Positions 17,892 to 27,188 of a stretch of DNA of 64,000 nt are shown piece after piece. Under the pieces are notes generated by a model. The model did no database searches and was not told the DNA's origin. It saw only the letters and a list, made by a program, of their open reading frames with translations. The stretch lies in NCBI RefSeq assembly GCF_020524005.1, contig NZ_JAIVKK010000004.1:620001-684000 (forward strand). The letters are read 5' to 3'. A program made the position numbers and the translations under genes. Each line of letters begins with the position of its first letter. Within the stretch, counting starts at the first letter, position 1. This stretch comes from Microbulbifer aggregans. GTDB taxonomy: Bacteria; Pseudomonadota; Gammaproteobacteria; Pseudomonadales; Cellvibrionaceae.

Positions 17892-18263
17892 TGGGTGCCC
17901 TCCGTGGGAGCATAAATTCTGGAGGCGCGATCATGGCGTGTTCTGTGTCTTCACGCAATGCTCGTACAGAGTTTTGAACTGTACTCAGGTGTCGTCATAC
18001 ACATTGAACCAGATCGCTTTGTTCATTGTTATCGGGCGAGTTATTCCTATCGCAGAGATTGCTGATTAATGCCCAGGATAATTTCGGAAAAAATTCCCTG
18101 CTTACAGCTTTGTGCGTACCAGAAGAATTTTGCTGTAAGCCCCTTTCTGTCAATTCAATATTGATGTGAGGGGAGCAGTTTGTGTTGAATTTCGCTACTT
18201 CTACGGGACCGCTACGCACGTCAATATTGGAAGTGATATGAGGGTTTCCTTTTGCTGCGCTTA
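17892..18263. other. AT-richer gap with no supported gene
   Basis: I see no terminator, repeat or convincing coding region here. Short open frames exist on both strands (for example 17995-18219 minus) but show no ribosome-binding site or recognisable domain. The base composition is closer to that of the flanking gene remnant than to the neighbouring genes. Confidence 0.4.
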
Positions 18264-18476
18264 TTAAAAGACGATGGTTTTTTTACCTTTTTCGATTGTG
18301 ATGTGGCCATTTTCAAGGCGCTCTATCGTTAAGTTCTCTTCTCCCTGGCCGACATAGTCATTCGGCCATTTGCTCCATTTGATATTCGCACGGCTTATCA
18401 ATTCTGGTTCTGGCCACAATTTGGGCTTGATCGTTAGGTCTGTAATGGCTTGGCGCAAAATAGCCCAAAAGGACTA
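18264..18476 (-). pseudogene. Remnant of a protein-coding gene (C-terminal fragment, no start)
   Basis: An open frame of about 70 codons runs from a stop at 18476 to a stop at 18264. Its product has protein-like composition (FWAILRQAITDLTIKP, then WPEPELISRANIKWSKWPND, ending ITIEKGKKTIVF) but no ATG or GTG with a ribosome-binding site; the only start is a TTG at 18458. The family is not recognised. It is best read as the tail of a decayed gene in a gene-poor gap. Confidence 0.4.
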
Positions 18477-18667
18477 TTGAGGCGCCGGGCTACGAGCGGC
18501 ATTATTCGCAGTTCACATTTTTAGTGTGACAAGTGTCTCAAAATAGCGTTTGCTGGGGGTAAATCGCAGGCGCCATTTAAGGGATCTTACGTCCCTGTTC
18601 AGGTGTTGGGGCCTGAGAGGGATGTATCAGGAAGACTCTCATGTTGAAAGAATTGGGGAATACAAGA

Positions 18668-21490
18668 ATGTATAAAAAGCTTGCTTTGGCCCTGGCGGTC
18701 ACAGCACTCGCCGCCTGTGGTGGCGGTGGTGGCAGTAGCTCGCCGGATACGGGTGGCGGTAATAACGGTGGTAATAATAACGGCGGTACAGGCACCGGCA
18801 CTGACAACCCGATACCGGTAGGTGGTACTGCCGCCAAGGGAATCATTTCGGGTGCGCAAGTGGTTGCGAAGAGCGATGCGGGTGAAGTGCTTGGCAGTGC
18901 GGTGACCGCAGAGGATGGCTCCTATTCTATCGAGCTGGATGGTTATTCCGGTGCCGTTCGCCTGGAGCTGAGTGCGCCTGAGAGTGGCATCGCATTAGTA
19001 ACCTGTGATACCGCGCAGTGCCGTACCGCAGGCGAGAATGACCAGGACAGCAATGCCGATGGTGTGATTACGTTCGCGGAACAATACGCCCTGGATTACA
19101 CGCTGAGTTCCGTGGTTTTCGTCGAAGAATCCGCGACCGCACTCACGTCCAGTATTACCGCCCTGACCACTCTGGTTGCAGAAAAAGCAGGCGCTACCCC
19201 GGATCAAGCGTCTATCAGCGCTGCGAATACTTTTGTTAAAGATACTTTTGGCCTGGATGCGGACCCGAGCACCGTAGCACCGGTTGACCTCACCAGCGCC
19301 ACGTCGGCTGGCGAACAGGATCTGCGCTTCGCATTGATCAATGCGGCAATCGAAGCGGCCGCAGAAGGTGGCGACGTTGCAGCGCAGCTGGAAAGCCTGA
19401 GCGCAGGCTTCGCAGCCAACACCGTGGATGCTGCTGTACTGGAAAGCGTGAATGCAGCCATCGACAGTGTTGCCACCGCGACCAGCGAAGGCAATAACGA
19501 GCTCGCCGGTGTGGCCGATGCGGCTGCCGGTGCAGTAAAAGCAACGGGTGACGCGATTGCCGAGAACTGTGCCAATGGAACCTGTACCCCCGAGGTAGAA
19601 GTGACTGGTGATCTGGCCAGCAACCTTGAGCAGGCCAAGGCGCTGGTCGCCACTGTGCGCAAGGTATCTGTCGAAGCCCTGGAAGCGATCAAGTCCGAAT
19701 TGGACGAGACTTCTGTAGGCTACAACCAGGACAACCTGGTTGTGCAGATGGATAGCGCCGCGCAGGTTTTGACTGACGACAACCGCGACAACATTGGTGC
19801 GATTGCCGAAGTAGCAGGCCTGCTGGCTGAGCAGATTTTCCGCGATATCGAAGGTGAGCAAGTGTTCACCAGCCTGAGCGCGGCTGCGGCGGCGGCCTAT
19901 GGTGATGCCGAGCACTGCGAGTGGGTCGCCACTGAATACCAGGAACAGTGCCTGGCCGAGTACGAAGCAGAAAAAGCGGCGTACGTGGCTCAGTTTGCGA
20001 CTGGTAGCATCGTGCAGGAAGGCCAGGCCTGGAGCGTGGCAGATGCCCTGTTCGATGCGGATGGCAATACTGCCACCACCGAAGATCAGGTGGCCATTGA
20101 CCTGACCATCGGCATGCCTGAGATCCAGTCCAAGGTATTCGAAGGTGAAGAGCGTCTGTACGTTGACGCTGGTGCGCATGTACTGGCAATCAGTGGTATG
20201 GCAACCCTGGGTGACAGCAGCTTCAAGATCAACGAAGGTTCCGGCTTCTCGCTGGAACTGTCTGAGGAACTGATCGACATCGACGTGGGCACCGGCGAAG
20301 GTGAAGACCCGCTGGGCGAGCCGCAGATTGAAAACCTCGCGCTCAACCTGGATGCGGAAATCATCAATGCCACCCACCGCTTCAACGGCTCAGTGGAAAT
20401 CACCGGTGAGAAGTCCGAAGCGATGTACGACTCCTTCGACCCGGCGATGAACGACAAATCCGCACACGCGCTGTTGCCTGAAAAGCTTGCGCTCTCCGGT
20501 GTGTTCGAAGAACTGGCTACTGCGAAATCCCTGGAGGCCGCTGTAGTTGTAACTATCGATAACGCCGATGACTTCCTGTATGTGTTGGAAGGCTTCGAGC
20601 GCGATGACCTGACCAGCTACAGCTACAACGCCGCGGATAACACCGTGACCGTTAAGATTGGTGAGGAAAACAACTATGCGATTGCGACTTACGCGCTCTC
20701 CGAAGTGGTATACGACGAGTACTACAGTGACTTCTACGTCACTGTTTCCTGCAACGAGGTTGTAGGGGATGCCAGCTGCCCGGCGCAGCAGGAATACTAC
20801 TTCTGGGGGCTCAACGACGTTCGTTCCGATCTCACCCAGCTGGAGTGTGAGAGTGAGTATTACAACGGCTACTGGGAGTGGGAATCCAGCAATTGCTACA
20901 TCTGGGTAAGCCCGGAAAACAGCAATGTTATGCAGGACCTGCGCGTTGCGTTCACCGCAGAATACAGCTACATGCTGGACGGCCTGTACGCTGGTGTAGC
21001 GGGTGAAGGTTGGTACCGTGCAGGCCCGAGCGAGTGGTGGCCGAACTATGTGGGCAAGTCCGTTTTCTCTGGCACTAGCGGCACCATCGCAGCAGAACTG
21101 GTGGAATCCGACATCAATTTTGATGCCGAAGACCGTTACCTGAAAGCGACCTTCCGCGTAAGCGCCCACGGCAATCTGTCCGCAAACCTGCCGGCAATGG
21201 ATGTCGAGCTGGTGGCGAAGCGTACTGGCTATGAAGTGGCGGAAGTGATTCTGAGCCTGGCTTGGGGTAATGACAGCCTGCGGGTTGAATATCCTGTTAG
21301 CAGTGAAGGCAGTAACACTATCATCCTGTCCGACGGCAAGGGTGCTGAGTTCAGCCTCGAGCTGGCTACCGATGGCGAGACCGTTACTGGTGTCATCACC
21401 AAAGACGGCACCGTTTACGGTACCCTGGCAGAAGAAAATAACGCTTATGTGATTACCTGGATCGACAATGGTATTGAAACACTGCTCTAA
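18668..21490 (+). CDS. Large lipoprotein of unknown function
   Basis: Exported lipoprotein of 940 residues. The signal peptide is MYKKLALALAVTALAAC with lipobox LAAC, then a Gly/Ser/Asn-rich linker (about 18-48). Next comes a small beta domain like carboxypeptidase-regulatory repeats (KGIISGAQVVAKSDAGEVLG and DGSYSIELDGYSG), a long Ala-rich helical region (about 160-420), and a Tyr/Asp/Glu-rich beta region to the end. Paired cysteines (CNEVVGDASC, CESEYYNGYWEWESSNC) suggest disulfides. The protein is acidic. ATG at 18668 gives a standard lipoprotein leader; ATG at 18641 also has a good AGGAAG site and would add nine residues. The downstream gene overlaps it by 23 bases. Confidence 0.8.
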   Translation: MYKKLALALAVTALAACGGGGGSSSPDTGGGNNGGNNNGGTGTGTDNPIPVGGTAAKGIISGAQVVAKSDAGEVLGSAVTAEDGSYSIELDGYSGAVRLELSAPESGIALVTCDTAQCRTAGENDQDSNADGVITFAEQYALDYTLSSVVFVEESATALTSSITALTTLVAEKAGATPDQASISAANTFVKDTFGLDADPSTVAPVDLTSATSAGEQDLRFALINAAIEAAAEGGDVAAQLESLSAGFAANTVDAAVLESVNAAIDSVATATSEGNNELAGVADAAAGAVKATGDAIAENCANGTCTPEVEVTGDLASNLEQAKALVATVRKVSVEALEAIKSELDETSVGYNQDNLVVQMDSAAQVLTDDNRDNIGAIAEVAGLLAEQIFRDIEGEQVFTSLSAAAAAAYGDAEHCEWVATEYQEQCLAEYEAEKAAYVAQFATGSIVQEGQAWSVADALFDADGNTATTEDQVAIDLTIGMPEIQSKVFEGEERLYVDAGAHVLAISGMATLGDSSFKINEGSGFSLELSEELIDIDVGTGEGEDPLGEPQIENLALNLDAEIINATHRFNGSVEITGEKSEAMYDSFDPAMNDKSAHALLPEKLALSGVFEELATAKSLEAAVVVTIDNADDFLYVLEGFERDDLTSYSYNAADNTVTVKIGEENNYAIATYALSEVVYDEYYSDFYVTVSCNEVVGDASCPAQQEYYFWGLNDVRSDLTQLECESEYYNGYWEWESSNCYIWVSPENSNVMQDLRVAFTAEYSYMLDGLYAGVAGEGWYRAGPSEWWPNYVGKSVFSGTSGTIAAELVESDINFDAEDRYLKATFRVSAHGNLSANLPAMDVELVAKRTGYEVAEVILSLAWGNDSLRVEYPVSSEGSNTIILSDGKGAEFSLELATDGETVTGVITKDGTVYGTLAEENNAYVITWIDNGIETLL

Positions 21491-22586
21491 GCAGTGTGAC
21501 TCTCACAGGAGTAGAAAAGGTCACCTTTGGTGGCCTTTTCTGTTTCTGGCACTGGTGAATGTGCCGCAAGAGTCAGTCGCACTGGAAAATAACGGGATAC
21601 AGCTGAGTTTCACCTCGCGCACGGTGAGTGAAGCGCTGCCCATCAAAGAGTTTGCTGATGAATGGCGAACGCCACCGGGCAAGGGTGACAGTACCTGGAC
21701 CCGCAACCGCTTCGATCAGGGCGTCTGGTATGAAGACTGGGGCTTTGGTTATACCCAGCGCTTCGATTACCAGCTGCGCTACAACGAGGCCACCACGGAT
21801 CTTTACTACCGGGACGAAAATGACCTTGACCCACCCACAGGGCGGGTACCGGTGTTGCTGGAGATTTCCCAACTGCGGGCGCAGGGCATAAAGCTCAAAC
21901 GTCGCTGGCAGTGGTCGTCCGGCTTTTTTGCACAAGCAGATTTATCACTGTTGAGCGCCAGTGATTTTCAGGATGGGATTCTTGCCGGGGAACTGGGGAG
22001 CGATAACGAGTTTTTTTCCGGTAGTGCCAGGCTCGACTACCGCTACAGTGAGGACCTACTACTGGAGCATCAGTTCGAACCGCCCGAAGGCCGGGGTATA
22101 GCTCTGGATTTCAATATCGGTTATGCCGGTACACACCGATCTGCCAGCCTGGTAGTTCAGGATCTGTACAGCGCCATCGAGTGGGAGCAGGCACCGCATA
22201 CCTTTGGCGCGTTTGATTCGGTCGACCGTGAAGTCGCACATGCCGTGCAGCTTAACCCCTTGTTTACCGGCAAGCGTTTGCTGGAAGACTACCGCCAGCG
22301 CATGCCGGTCTATGCCACGGCGCACTACGCAGAACATCGGGCATCCGTTGACTGGGCGCTGGATCTCGAGCTGTTCGATGGCGATCTTCGCTACCGTCCA
22401 GGACTGCGCTGGGACCAATTGCCGGGCAATCCCTACCTGGGATATGAAGTGGTCGATGGGCAGTGGTTGTTGCAGCTCGGCGATGATCGCGGTTTCTGGC
22501 ATTTCCAGCTGGGTTCTGACAGTGCCGACTGGGAGTCGGCCCACAGCCTGACGCTCGCGTTTGGCTTTAGCGCGCCGATTTTCTAG
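21468..22586 (+). CDS. Secreted beta-rich (possible outer-membrane) protein of unknown function
   Basis: Protein of 372 residues. A signal peptide (WWPFLFLALVNVPQESVALE, about 21-40) is followed by many alternating polar/hydrophobic strands with aromatic pairs (FDYQLRYNEATTDLYYRDEN, LKRRWQWSSGFFAQADLSLL, HTFGAF). It ends in Phe (FGFSAPIF), a feature of outer-membrane beta-barrels. The ATG lies inside the 3' end of the upstream lipoprotein gene, suggesting translational coupling and joint function. It converges with the DUF6632 gene and overlaps it by 20 bases. No family is recognised; the barrel assignment is inference. Confidence 0.72.
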   Translation: MVLKHCSKQCDSHRSRKGHLWWPFLFLALVNVPQESVALENNGIQLSFTSRTVSEALPIKEFADEWRTPPGKGDSTWTRNRFDQGVWYEDWGFGYTQRFDYQLRYNEATTDLYYRDENDLDPPTGRVPVLLEISQLRAQGIKLKRRWQWSSGFFAQADLSLLSASDFQDGILAGELGSDNEFFSGSARLDYRYSEDLLLEHQFEPPEGRGIALDFNIGYAGTHRSASLVVQDLYSAIEWEQAPHTFGAFDSVDREVAHAVQLNPLFTGKRLLEDYRQRMPVYATAHYAEHRASVDWALDLELFDGDLRYRPGLRWDQLPGNPYLGYEVVDGQWLLQLGDDRGFWHFQLGSDSADWESAHSLTLAFGFSAPIF

Positions 22587-22950
22587 GCATAAAGTACCAG
22601 AGCAGGGCCGCCACCAGAAAAAGCGCGGGTATGTCCCCCAGCAGGTTGGCCCGCTCTGTGTTATCCACCAGAGCCTGCACCAGCATAATCGCGCCGTGCA
22701 CGATACTCGACCAGATCGTAAACCAGATCAGGCTGCGATTTGCCAAAGGATCGCGGGCGGACAAAACCAGAAATACGCCCAGCGTTGCGTAGATCCCCAT
22801 AATCATTTGTTCGTATTCCGGCTGTCGCGGTGTCCAGCCCCAGCCATTGGGCCAGACCCACATCATCATTGGATAAATGCCGAAGATGAAAAACAGGCCG
22901 ATTACGACCAGCAAAATTTTCAACCAGTACAGTTTTTTGCTTGCGTCCAT
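22567..22950 (-). CDS. DUF6632-like small membrane protein
   Basis: Inner-membrane protein of 127 residues with four predicted segments: LKILLVVIGLFFIFGIYPM, IMGIYATLGVFLVLSA, SLIWFTIWSSIVHGAIMLVQ and DIPALFLVAALLWYFM. The pattern resembles the DUF6632 family. An aromatic loop (WVWPNGWGWTPRQPEYEQM) links the first two segments. No enzymatic motif is visible. It overlaps the end of the convergent gene at 21468-22586. Confidence 0.7.
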   Translation of the reverse strand: MDASKKLYWLKILLVVIGLFFIFGIYPMMMWVWPNGWGWTPRQPEYEQMIMGIYATLGVFLVLSARDPLANRSLIWFTIWSSIVHGAIMLVQALVDNTERANLLGDIPALFLVAALLWYFMPRKSAR

Positions 22951-23062
22951 TTCTGTGTTCCCAGGATTGTGCGTTTTTCGGGAACAAGCATAGATACTGC
23001 GGAAAGTATTGGGTGATCAATAAGGCTCTGATTTTTACAGCCTGACTCAAGTCCGAATATTT

Positions 23063-23947
23063 TCACGCTTCTGGCGCAGCGTTTTTGGCACCGTAGTTCC
23101 TGCTGGAAAGTACGCCCTGATCCCTCAGCTGATAGATGTTACGCAAATTGGCCTGCGCTGAGCTGTTGTCCCCATCCAGGTAAAGCGCCTGGTTGTAACT
23201 CATTTCTGCCAAATCCAGAGTGCCACGCTGGCGATAAAGGTAACCGAGCGTTGTCCATGTCATCGCGGATTGCTGGTGTAATGTCAGCGCGTTATGGATG
23301 AGTGAAAACGCCAGCGGCAGATCGCCATTATTAGAAGCCTCTAGCGCCAGGTTGTTCAGATACATCGACGCCACCTCCTCGTCTTCCAGTGGGATATGCG
23401 GGAATTGCGAACGGGGCTTGAAGTTAATCTCAATCACTTGCGACGACCAGCCGTAGGATACTTCCGCGTTGATATGCAAAATATTCTGTATTACCTGCCG
23501 GCCATTCGCATTGCGTATTTTCGCGCGGCCAAGCGGCGCATCGACGCGATTGAAACTTGCCTCCAAACCGACGTCTCGGGCCAGTGCAACGATTAAGGCT
23601 GCGAAAGAAATGCAATTGCCGCGTCGTTCAGCGAAGGCTTCTGCCGCATTGGTCGTGCGGTTCAAGTCGTATTCGAGCTGAAATCCATCGAGCTTGAGCG
23701 TGCGGAGTATTTTCCGGAATCGTCGACTGGGGTGGAGCGTGGGATCTATCGAATCGATAAATTCCCGCATTTCCGGGCTAATAGCGAGTAAGTCTGCTGT
23801 TTTTTCTGATCCAGCGTCACTCGCGGTAATATGGGTTTGCTCGAGTAGATGTTGGGTATTCTCCGGTGAGTAGTGTGCCTTGATGTCGGGAATATGGGCG
23901 GCACAGCCCACATGAAAAATAGTGATCAAAATCGCAATCCAGCGCAT
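23063..23947 (-). CDS. Lipoprotein with transglutaminase-like and TPR domains
   Basis: Exported lipoprotein of 294 residues: signal peptide MRWIAILITIFHVGCAA with lipid Cys15. The middle part has transglutaminase-like core elements, RRGNCISFAALIVALARDVG with Cys112, and His158 in NILHINAEVSYGW, which fit a Cys-His pair of a papain-like fold. The last third has TPR-like helices (AMTWTTLGYLYRQRGTLDLA, MSYNQALYLDGDNSSAQANL). GGAGG eight bases before the ATG at 23947 decides the start; codons further upstream are not protein-like. Function is unknown; peptidase or cross-linking activity is possible. Confidence 0.8.
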   Translation of the reverse strand: MRWIAILITIFHVGCAAHIPDIKAHYSPENTQHLLEQTHITASDAGSEKTADLLAISPEMREFIDSIDPTLHPSRRFRKILRTLKLDGFQLEYDLNRTTNAAEAFAERRGNCISFAALIVALARDVGLEASFNRVDAPLGRAKIRNANGRQVIQNILHINAEVSYGWSSQVIEINFKPRSQFPHIPLEDEEVASMYLNNLALEASNNGDLPLAFSLIHNALTLHQQSAMTWTTLGYLYRQRGTLDLAEMSYNQALYLDGDNSSAQANLRNIYQLRDQGVLSSRNYGAKNAAPEA

Positions 23948-24215
23948 AGTCCAGTCCTCCGTGTCAGTGCTTTTAAGATGTACTGAAACTGGAAAATGGA
24001 TGACGGGTAACGGTGAATGCCCGGAATCAATCGATGAAGTGAATCGACCGAACTGAGTTGCGCGATGAAAGGATGCTAGCCGCGGGTGAACGGTTTTGGA
24101 ACTTGATGGCGGGGAAGGGGTTGTGTGCCACGGATGGCCGGGCCGTGCCCTTTTTGAATTCCTGGAATGGGTTTCCGGTGTGGATTTTGGGCGTAAAAAA
24201 TACTGGAGAAAGAGC

Positions 24216-24236
24216 GCCCCGGACATCGTCCGGGGC
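24216..24236 (-). terminator. Probable terminator of the 24266-26152 gene
   Basis: A perfect 9-bp GC stem (24216-24224 with 24228-24236), three-base loop, followed on the minus strand by a pyrimidine-rich tail. The rest of the 318-base gap 23948-24265 shows no gene that I can support. Confidence 0.7.
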
Positions 24237-24265
24237 TGGCCGCACACAAGGTGCGGTAATAGGGA

Positions 24266-26152
24266 TTACTTGTCCTGATTTTCCAGGCGGATTTCTTCCT
24301 CGCGGCGCAGGTAGCCAGCGTGCTCAGAATCCTGCTCCAGGCTCTGGCTTGCCGGCATGGCGCGGGTTTGCTGGTTGAGCTGGTGAAGCTGTGAAGCGTT
24401 GCCGAGGTCGCGCGCGCTGGTAATCGTGGCGATGGACTCGCGATCCTTGAGGAAATTGACCACGTCTGTCTTGATGCTTTGCAGCTCGCGGTCATCGCGA
24501 TGCATCTCCAGGATATGGCGCGGGTGCTCCAGGTTCTGCATGCCGGTGGAAGCAAAGGTGGTGGAAACAATACGCGACACCACTACCCAGGGGGTGATGC
24601 TGCTGCGCACCAGCGTGTTCTCCGAACGGGTGCTGTCGTGGATACCGGTACCAGTAGAAATCTTGGACTCGGTAAAAGTGCCTTCACATTTGAAGTACAC
24701 CAACAGCGATTCAAACTGGATTTCCGCAAAGTAGATATGCGCAGCATTGCTCAGTAGCTGGCCGAACGACTTCAGCAGGAAGCCGACCAGCAGCAGGTGC
24801 AGTGCACCCATGCCCAGACCGAGCAGGGGGAAGATCAGTTCGCTGTTCAGGATCTGCTTGAGCGAGCCGGTTTCCGGCGCAGCGACAAAGCTGTAGATAT
24901 CCACGGCCTTGTAAGCCAGCATCAAGGTGAACAGTACCGCAATGGCACTCAACACATTGCCGCTGATCAGGGTGGCCAGGCGGACTTTCTTGAAGCCTTC
25001 ACCCAGGTCCAGGGGTTTTACCTTGGGCTGTACTTCCTGAATCATCTCACCGCGGAAGCCACCCTTGCCGTCGGTTTGCTCTCGCAGCTGCGGATCCAGC
25101 TCGCGGTAAACCCGGTTGGGCACTTCCTTGTAACGGCGGTTCGCCATCACCAGATTGTCGAGGTTGATGAAGATTTCATTGGGGTGCACAGACTCCTGCC
25201 AGTTTTCCCGCAACTCGGAAACTTCGGCAACCGGAGTCGTGGCCGACAGGCGCTTGCGCATCAGCGCAAATACCAGTGCGGCACTCGCTGCGCCCAGAAG
25301 CAGTACGGAAAAAATGTACAGGCCGGGGTTCAGGGCCGGGATTTCCGCAGTAAAAATATCCAGTTGCTCAGGGGATATCCGGCTCTTGACCAGTATCCAC
25401 GACGCGACCAAGCCGGCAATCACCGGCACGATCAGTGCCAGGCCGATAGTTTTGGTCAGCGCGCTGCCGCCGAGGGATTCGATATTGCGCTCGGCTTTGC
25501 GGTTGATCGGCTTGCCTGCCCGGCGCCAAACCAACAGCAGGTACACCATCAACAGGATGGAGTACACAGGGAACAGTAGCTCACCGGCCGTACCGGCAAA
25601 GCCCGCCAGAGATACGAAGGCCACCAGGCCGTAGGCGATCAGTCCCACAACGGTGCTGATCCAGGCACCAAATAAGCGCTGGGCGAAGTTGCGGATCGGG
25701 TAGGGCATAAACAGCAGCTTGGGCACAAAGGTGTGCAGCAGGCGTGCGAGAAAACCCTGGGGTTCAGTAAAGGTCGCATTCTTGCGGCCGATCAGCATTT
25801 CTTCGAGCTGCTTCGCGGTATAGGCCACATAGGCGGACTCTTCCTGCGCGGTGCTGCTCTCAGACTTGCTGCGGTTCTCGGCGAGAGAGGTGGGGTGGTT
25901 TCGGCCTACAAAGTAGCGCAGGGTCGCGTAGATACCACCGGCAAGCACCCTGATGCCGCCGCCGAGTAGCAACAGGCCGAACGCCATCAGGATCCAGCCG
26001 GAGCCGGCATTTTCCTTGACCGTGCCTGCGGCGGAAATGAGCAGAACCAGGCCTGCAATTGTCTGTAAACCACCGCGTACGGCATTAACCGCACCTTCGG
26101 CCTTAAATGGATTCTTTAGTCCCAGGTCAATCGATCCGTAATCGAACGCCAT
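24266..26152 (-). CDS. Polytopic membrane protein of unknown function
   Basis: Inner-membrane protein of 628 residues with about eight hydrophobic segments, including IAGLVLLISAAGTV near residue 32, LMAFGLLLLGGGIRVLAGGI near 55, LFPVYSILLMVYLLLVW near 195, IGLALIVPVIAGLVASWILV near 235, LYIFSVLLLGAASAALVFAL near 275, and two more near 390 and 430. Soluble stretches lie at about 85-150, 300-370 and 470-628. The C-terminal soluble part is long and charged (HRDDRELQSIKTDVVNFLKD) and may be cytoplasmic. No enzyme or transporter motif is recognised. The large size, single-gene unit and own terminator suggest a stand-alone function. Confidence 0.78.
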   Translation of the reverse strand: MAFDYGSIDLGLKNPFKAEGAVNAVRGGLQTIAGLVLLISAAGTVKENAGSGWILMAFGLLLLGGGIRVLAGGIYATLRYFVGRNHPTSLAENRSKSESSTAQEESAYVAYTAKQLEEMLIGRKNATFTEPQGFLARLLHTFVPKLLFMPYPIRNFAQRLFGAWISTVVGLIAYGLVAFVSLAGFAGTAGELLFPVYSILLMVYLLLVWRRAGKPINRKAERNIESLGGSALTKTIGLALIVPVIAGLVASWILVKSRISPEQLDIFTAEIPALNPGLYIFSVLLLGAASAALVFALMRKRLSATTPVAEVSELRENWQESVHPNEIFINLDNLVMANRRYKEVPNRVYRELDPQLREQTDGKGGFRGEMIQEVQPKVKPLDLGEGFKKVRLATLISGNVLSAIAVLFTLMLAYKAVDIYSFVAAPETGSLKQILNSELIFPLLGLGMGALHLLLVGFLLKSFGQLLSNAAHIYFAEIQFESLLVYFKCEGTFTESKISTGTGIHDSTRSENTLVRSSITPWVVVSRIVSTTFASTGMQNLEHPRHILEMHRDDRELQSIKTDVVNFLKDRESIATITSARDLGNASQLHQLNQQTRAMPASQSLEQDSEHAGYLRREEEIRLENQDK

Positions 26153-26383
26153 ACATACCTCCTAATCTTGCATAGCGCACAAGAATCCGGCGTTCTATGG
26201 GTGCCGGCGACAGGCGCTCTAGATAAAAACTGTCGAACAAATGAACAAAAATGTGTGACTTACCGCACAATTCTATGGCGTGAGGTTATATCACGCTTAC
26301 CCACATATCGCGATAGTTGCTGCGCGAATTGGAGGCTGCTAATGCGTGCGGTAACCAGCATTAGGTATTATGGATCAGTCAAA

Positions 26384-26417
26384 AAAAATGGGCGCACTGA
26401 AAAGTGCGCCCATTTTT
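26384..26417. terminator. Strong terminator after the DUF2059 gene
   Basis: A 15-bp stem (26384-26398 with 26403-26417), GAAA loop and A/T ends on both sides, placed just beyond the DUF2059 stop. Confidence 0.93.
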
Positions 26418-26445
26418 GTATCGAAGGCAGTGCCGATTGTAAAAC

Positions 26446-26949
26446 TTACTGCTGCTTGTTCTCTTTCAGTTTATTCATGGCTGCCAACTGGATTTCCTGA
26501 ATTTTGGGGCCCATGCTGGCCATGCGCTGCTGCATCAATACCATGGTGTGCTGCATGATCTGAGGCATTTTTGCTACCACCGCTTTACCGGCATCAGACT
26601 TATAAAATTCCAGCATGCCATCCACTTCGGCCTGGTTCAGGGATTTCTGGTAAACCTCGATAAACATTGGCTCCAGAACCTGCCAGCTGAGCTCTGCTTT
26701 CATCAGCGTCAGCATCTGCTGGCGCATTTCATCGATGACTTCCTGATCTTCCGCAGAAATCTCCTCACCGGACAAGGCCTGCTGCATTGAGGCCTGCATG
26801 ATCTGGTCGGCTTGCGCCAGGCTACCTTCGAGCAGCTTTCGGGTATCACTGACCTCCATGAGCTGGCGGATGGAGTCATCGCTGGGCGCTGTAGCCAGTG
26901 CCAGAGGAGTGATGAGAATGGCTGCGATGGAGATCAAAAAGTGCTTCAT
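26446..26949 (-). CDS. Secreted DUF2059-domain protein
   Basis: Periplasmic protein of 167 residues with signal peptide MKHFLISIAAILITPLALA. The DUF2059 domain is marked by a helical LMEVSDTRKLLEGSLAQADQ start and the conserved QKSLNQAEVDGMLEFYKSDA segment followed by GKAVVAKMPQIMQHTM. The tail is charged and helical. The molecular role of this family is unknown. It is a single-gene unit with its own terminator. Confidence 0.88.
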   Translation of the reverse strand: MKHFLISIAAILITPLALATAPSDDSIRQLMEVSDTRKLLEGSLAQADQIMQASMQQALSGEEISAEDQEVIDEMRQQMLTLMKAELSWQVLEPMFIEVYQKSLNQAEVDGMLEFYKSDAGKAVVAKMPQIMQHTMVLMQQRMASMGPKIQEIQLAAMNKLKENKQQ

Positions 26950-27138
26950 GGGCTTTCCTTGTTCGCCGTTAAAGGCTGCTTCGCTGAAGCCGATAGTTAT
27001 ATCACTCCAGTTCCGATAATTCGATCGTATGTAAGGGGATGTAATTGTACGTGGGGCTTATGTGAGAGCGTGGCTGGACCTGAAGTGCGCGCCCTGGGAA
27101 TGTGCAAATGGAGCCTTAATATGCGTTCCTGTTACAAA

Positions 27139-27158
27139 AAAGGCCCCGAAGGGCCTTT
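27139..27158 (-). terminator. Terminator of the aminopeptidase gene
   Basis: An 8-bp stem (27139-27146 with 27151-27158), loop CGAA, then T residues on the minus strand, about 30 bases past the aminopeptidase stop. Confidence 0.88.
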
Positions 27159-27188
27159 CCTGTATCGGCGTTGCCGATGTGTGCCTGA

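Noticed and set aside
17995-18219. Minus-strand 74-codon frame in the 17.9-18.3 kb gap
   Set aside because: There is no ribosome-binding site, domain or conserved composition; I could not support it.
18995-20377. Long minus-strand open frame inside the large lipoprotein gene
   Set aside because: It arises from the codon bias of the lipoprotein gene; there is no start site or domain support.
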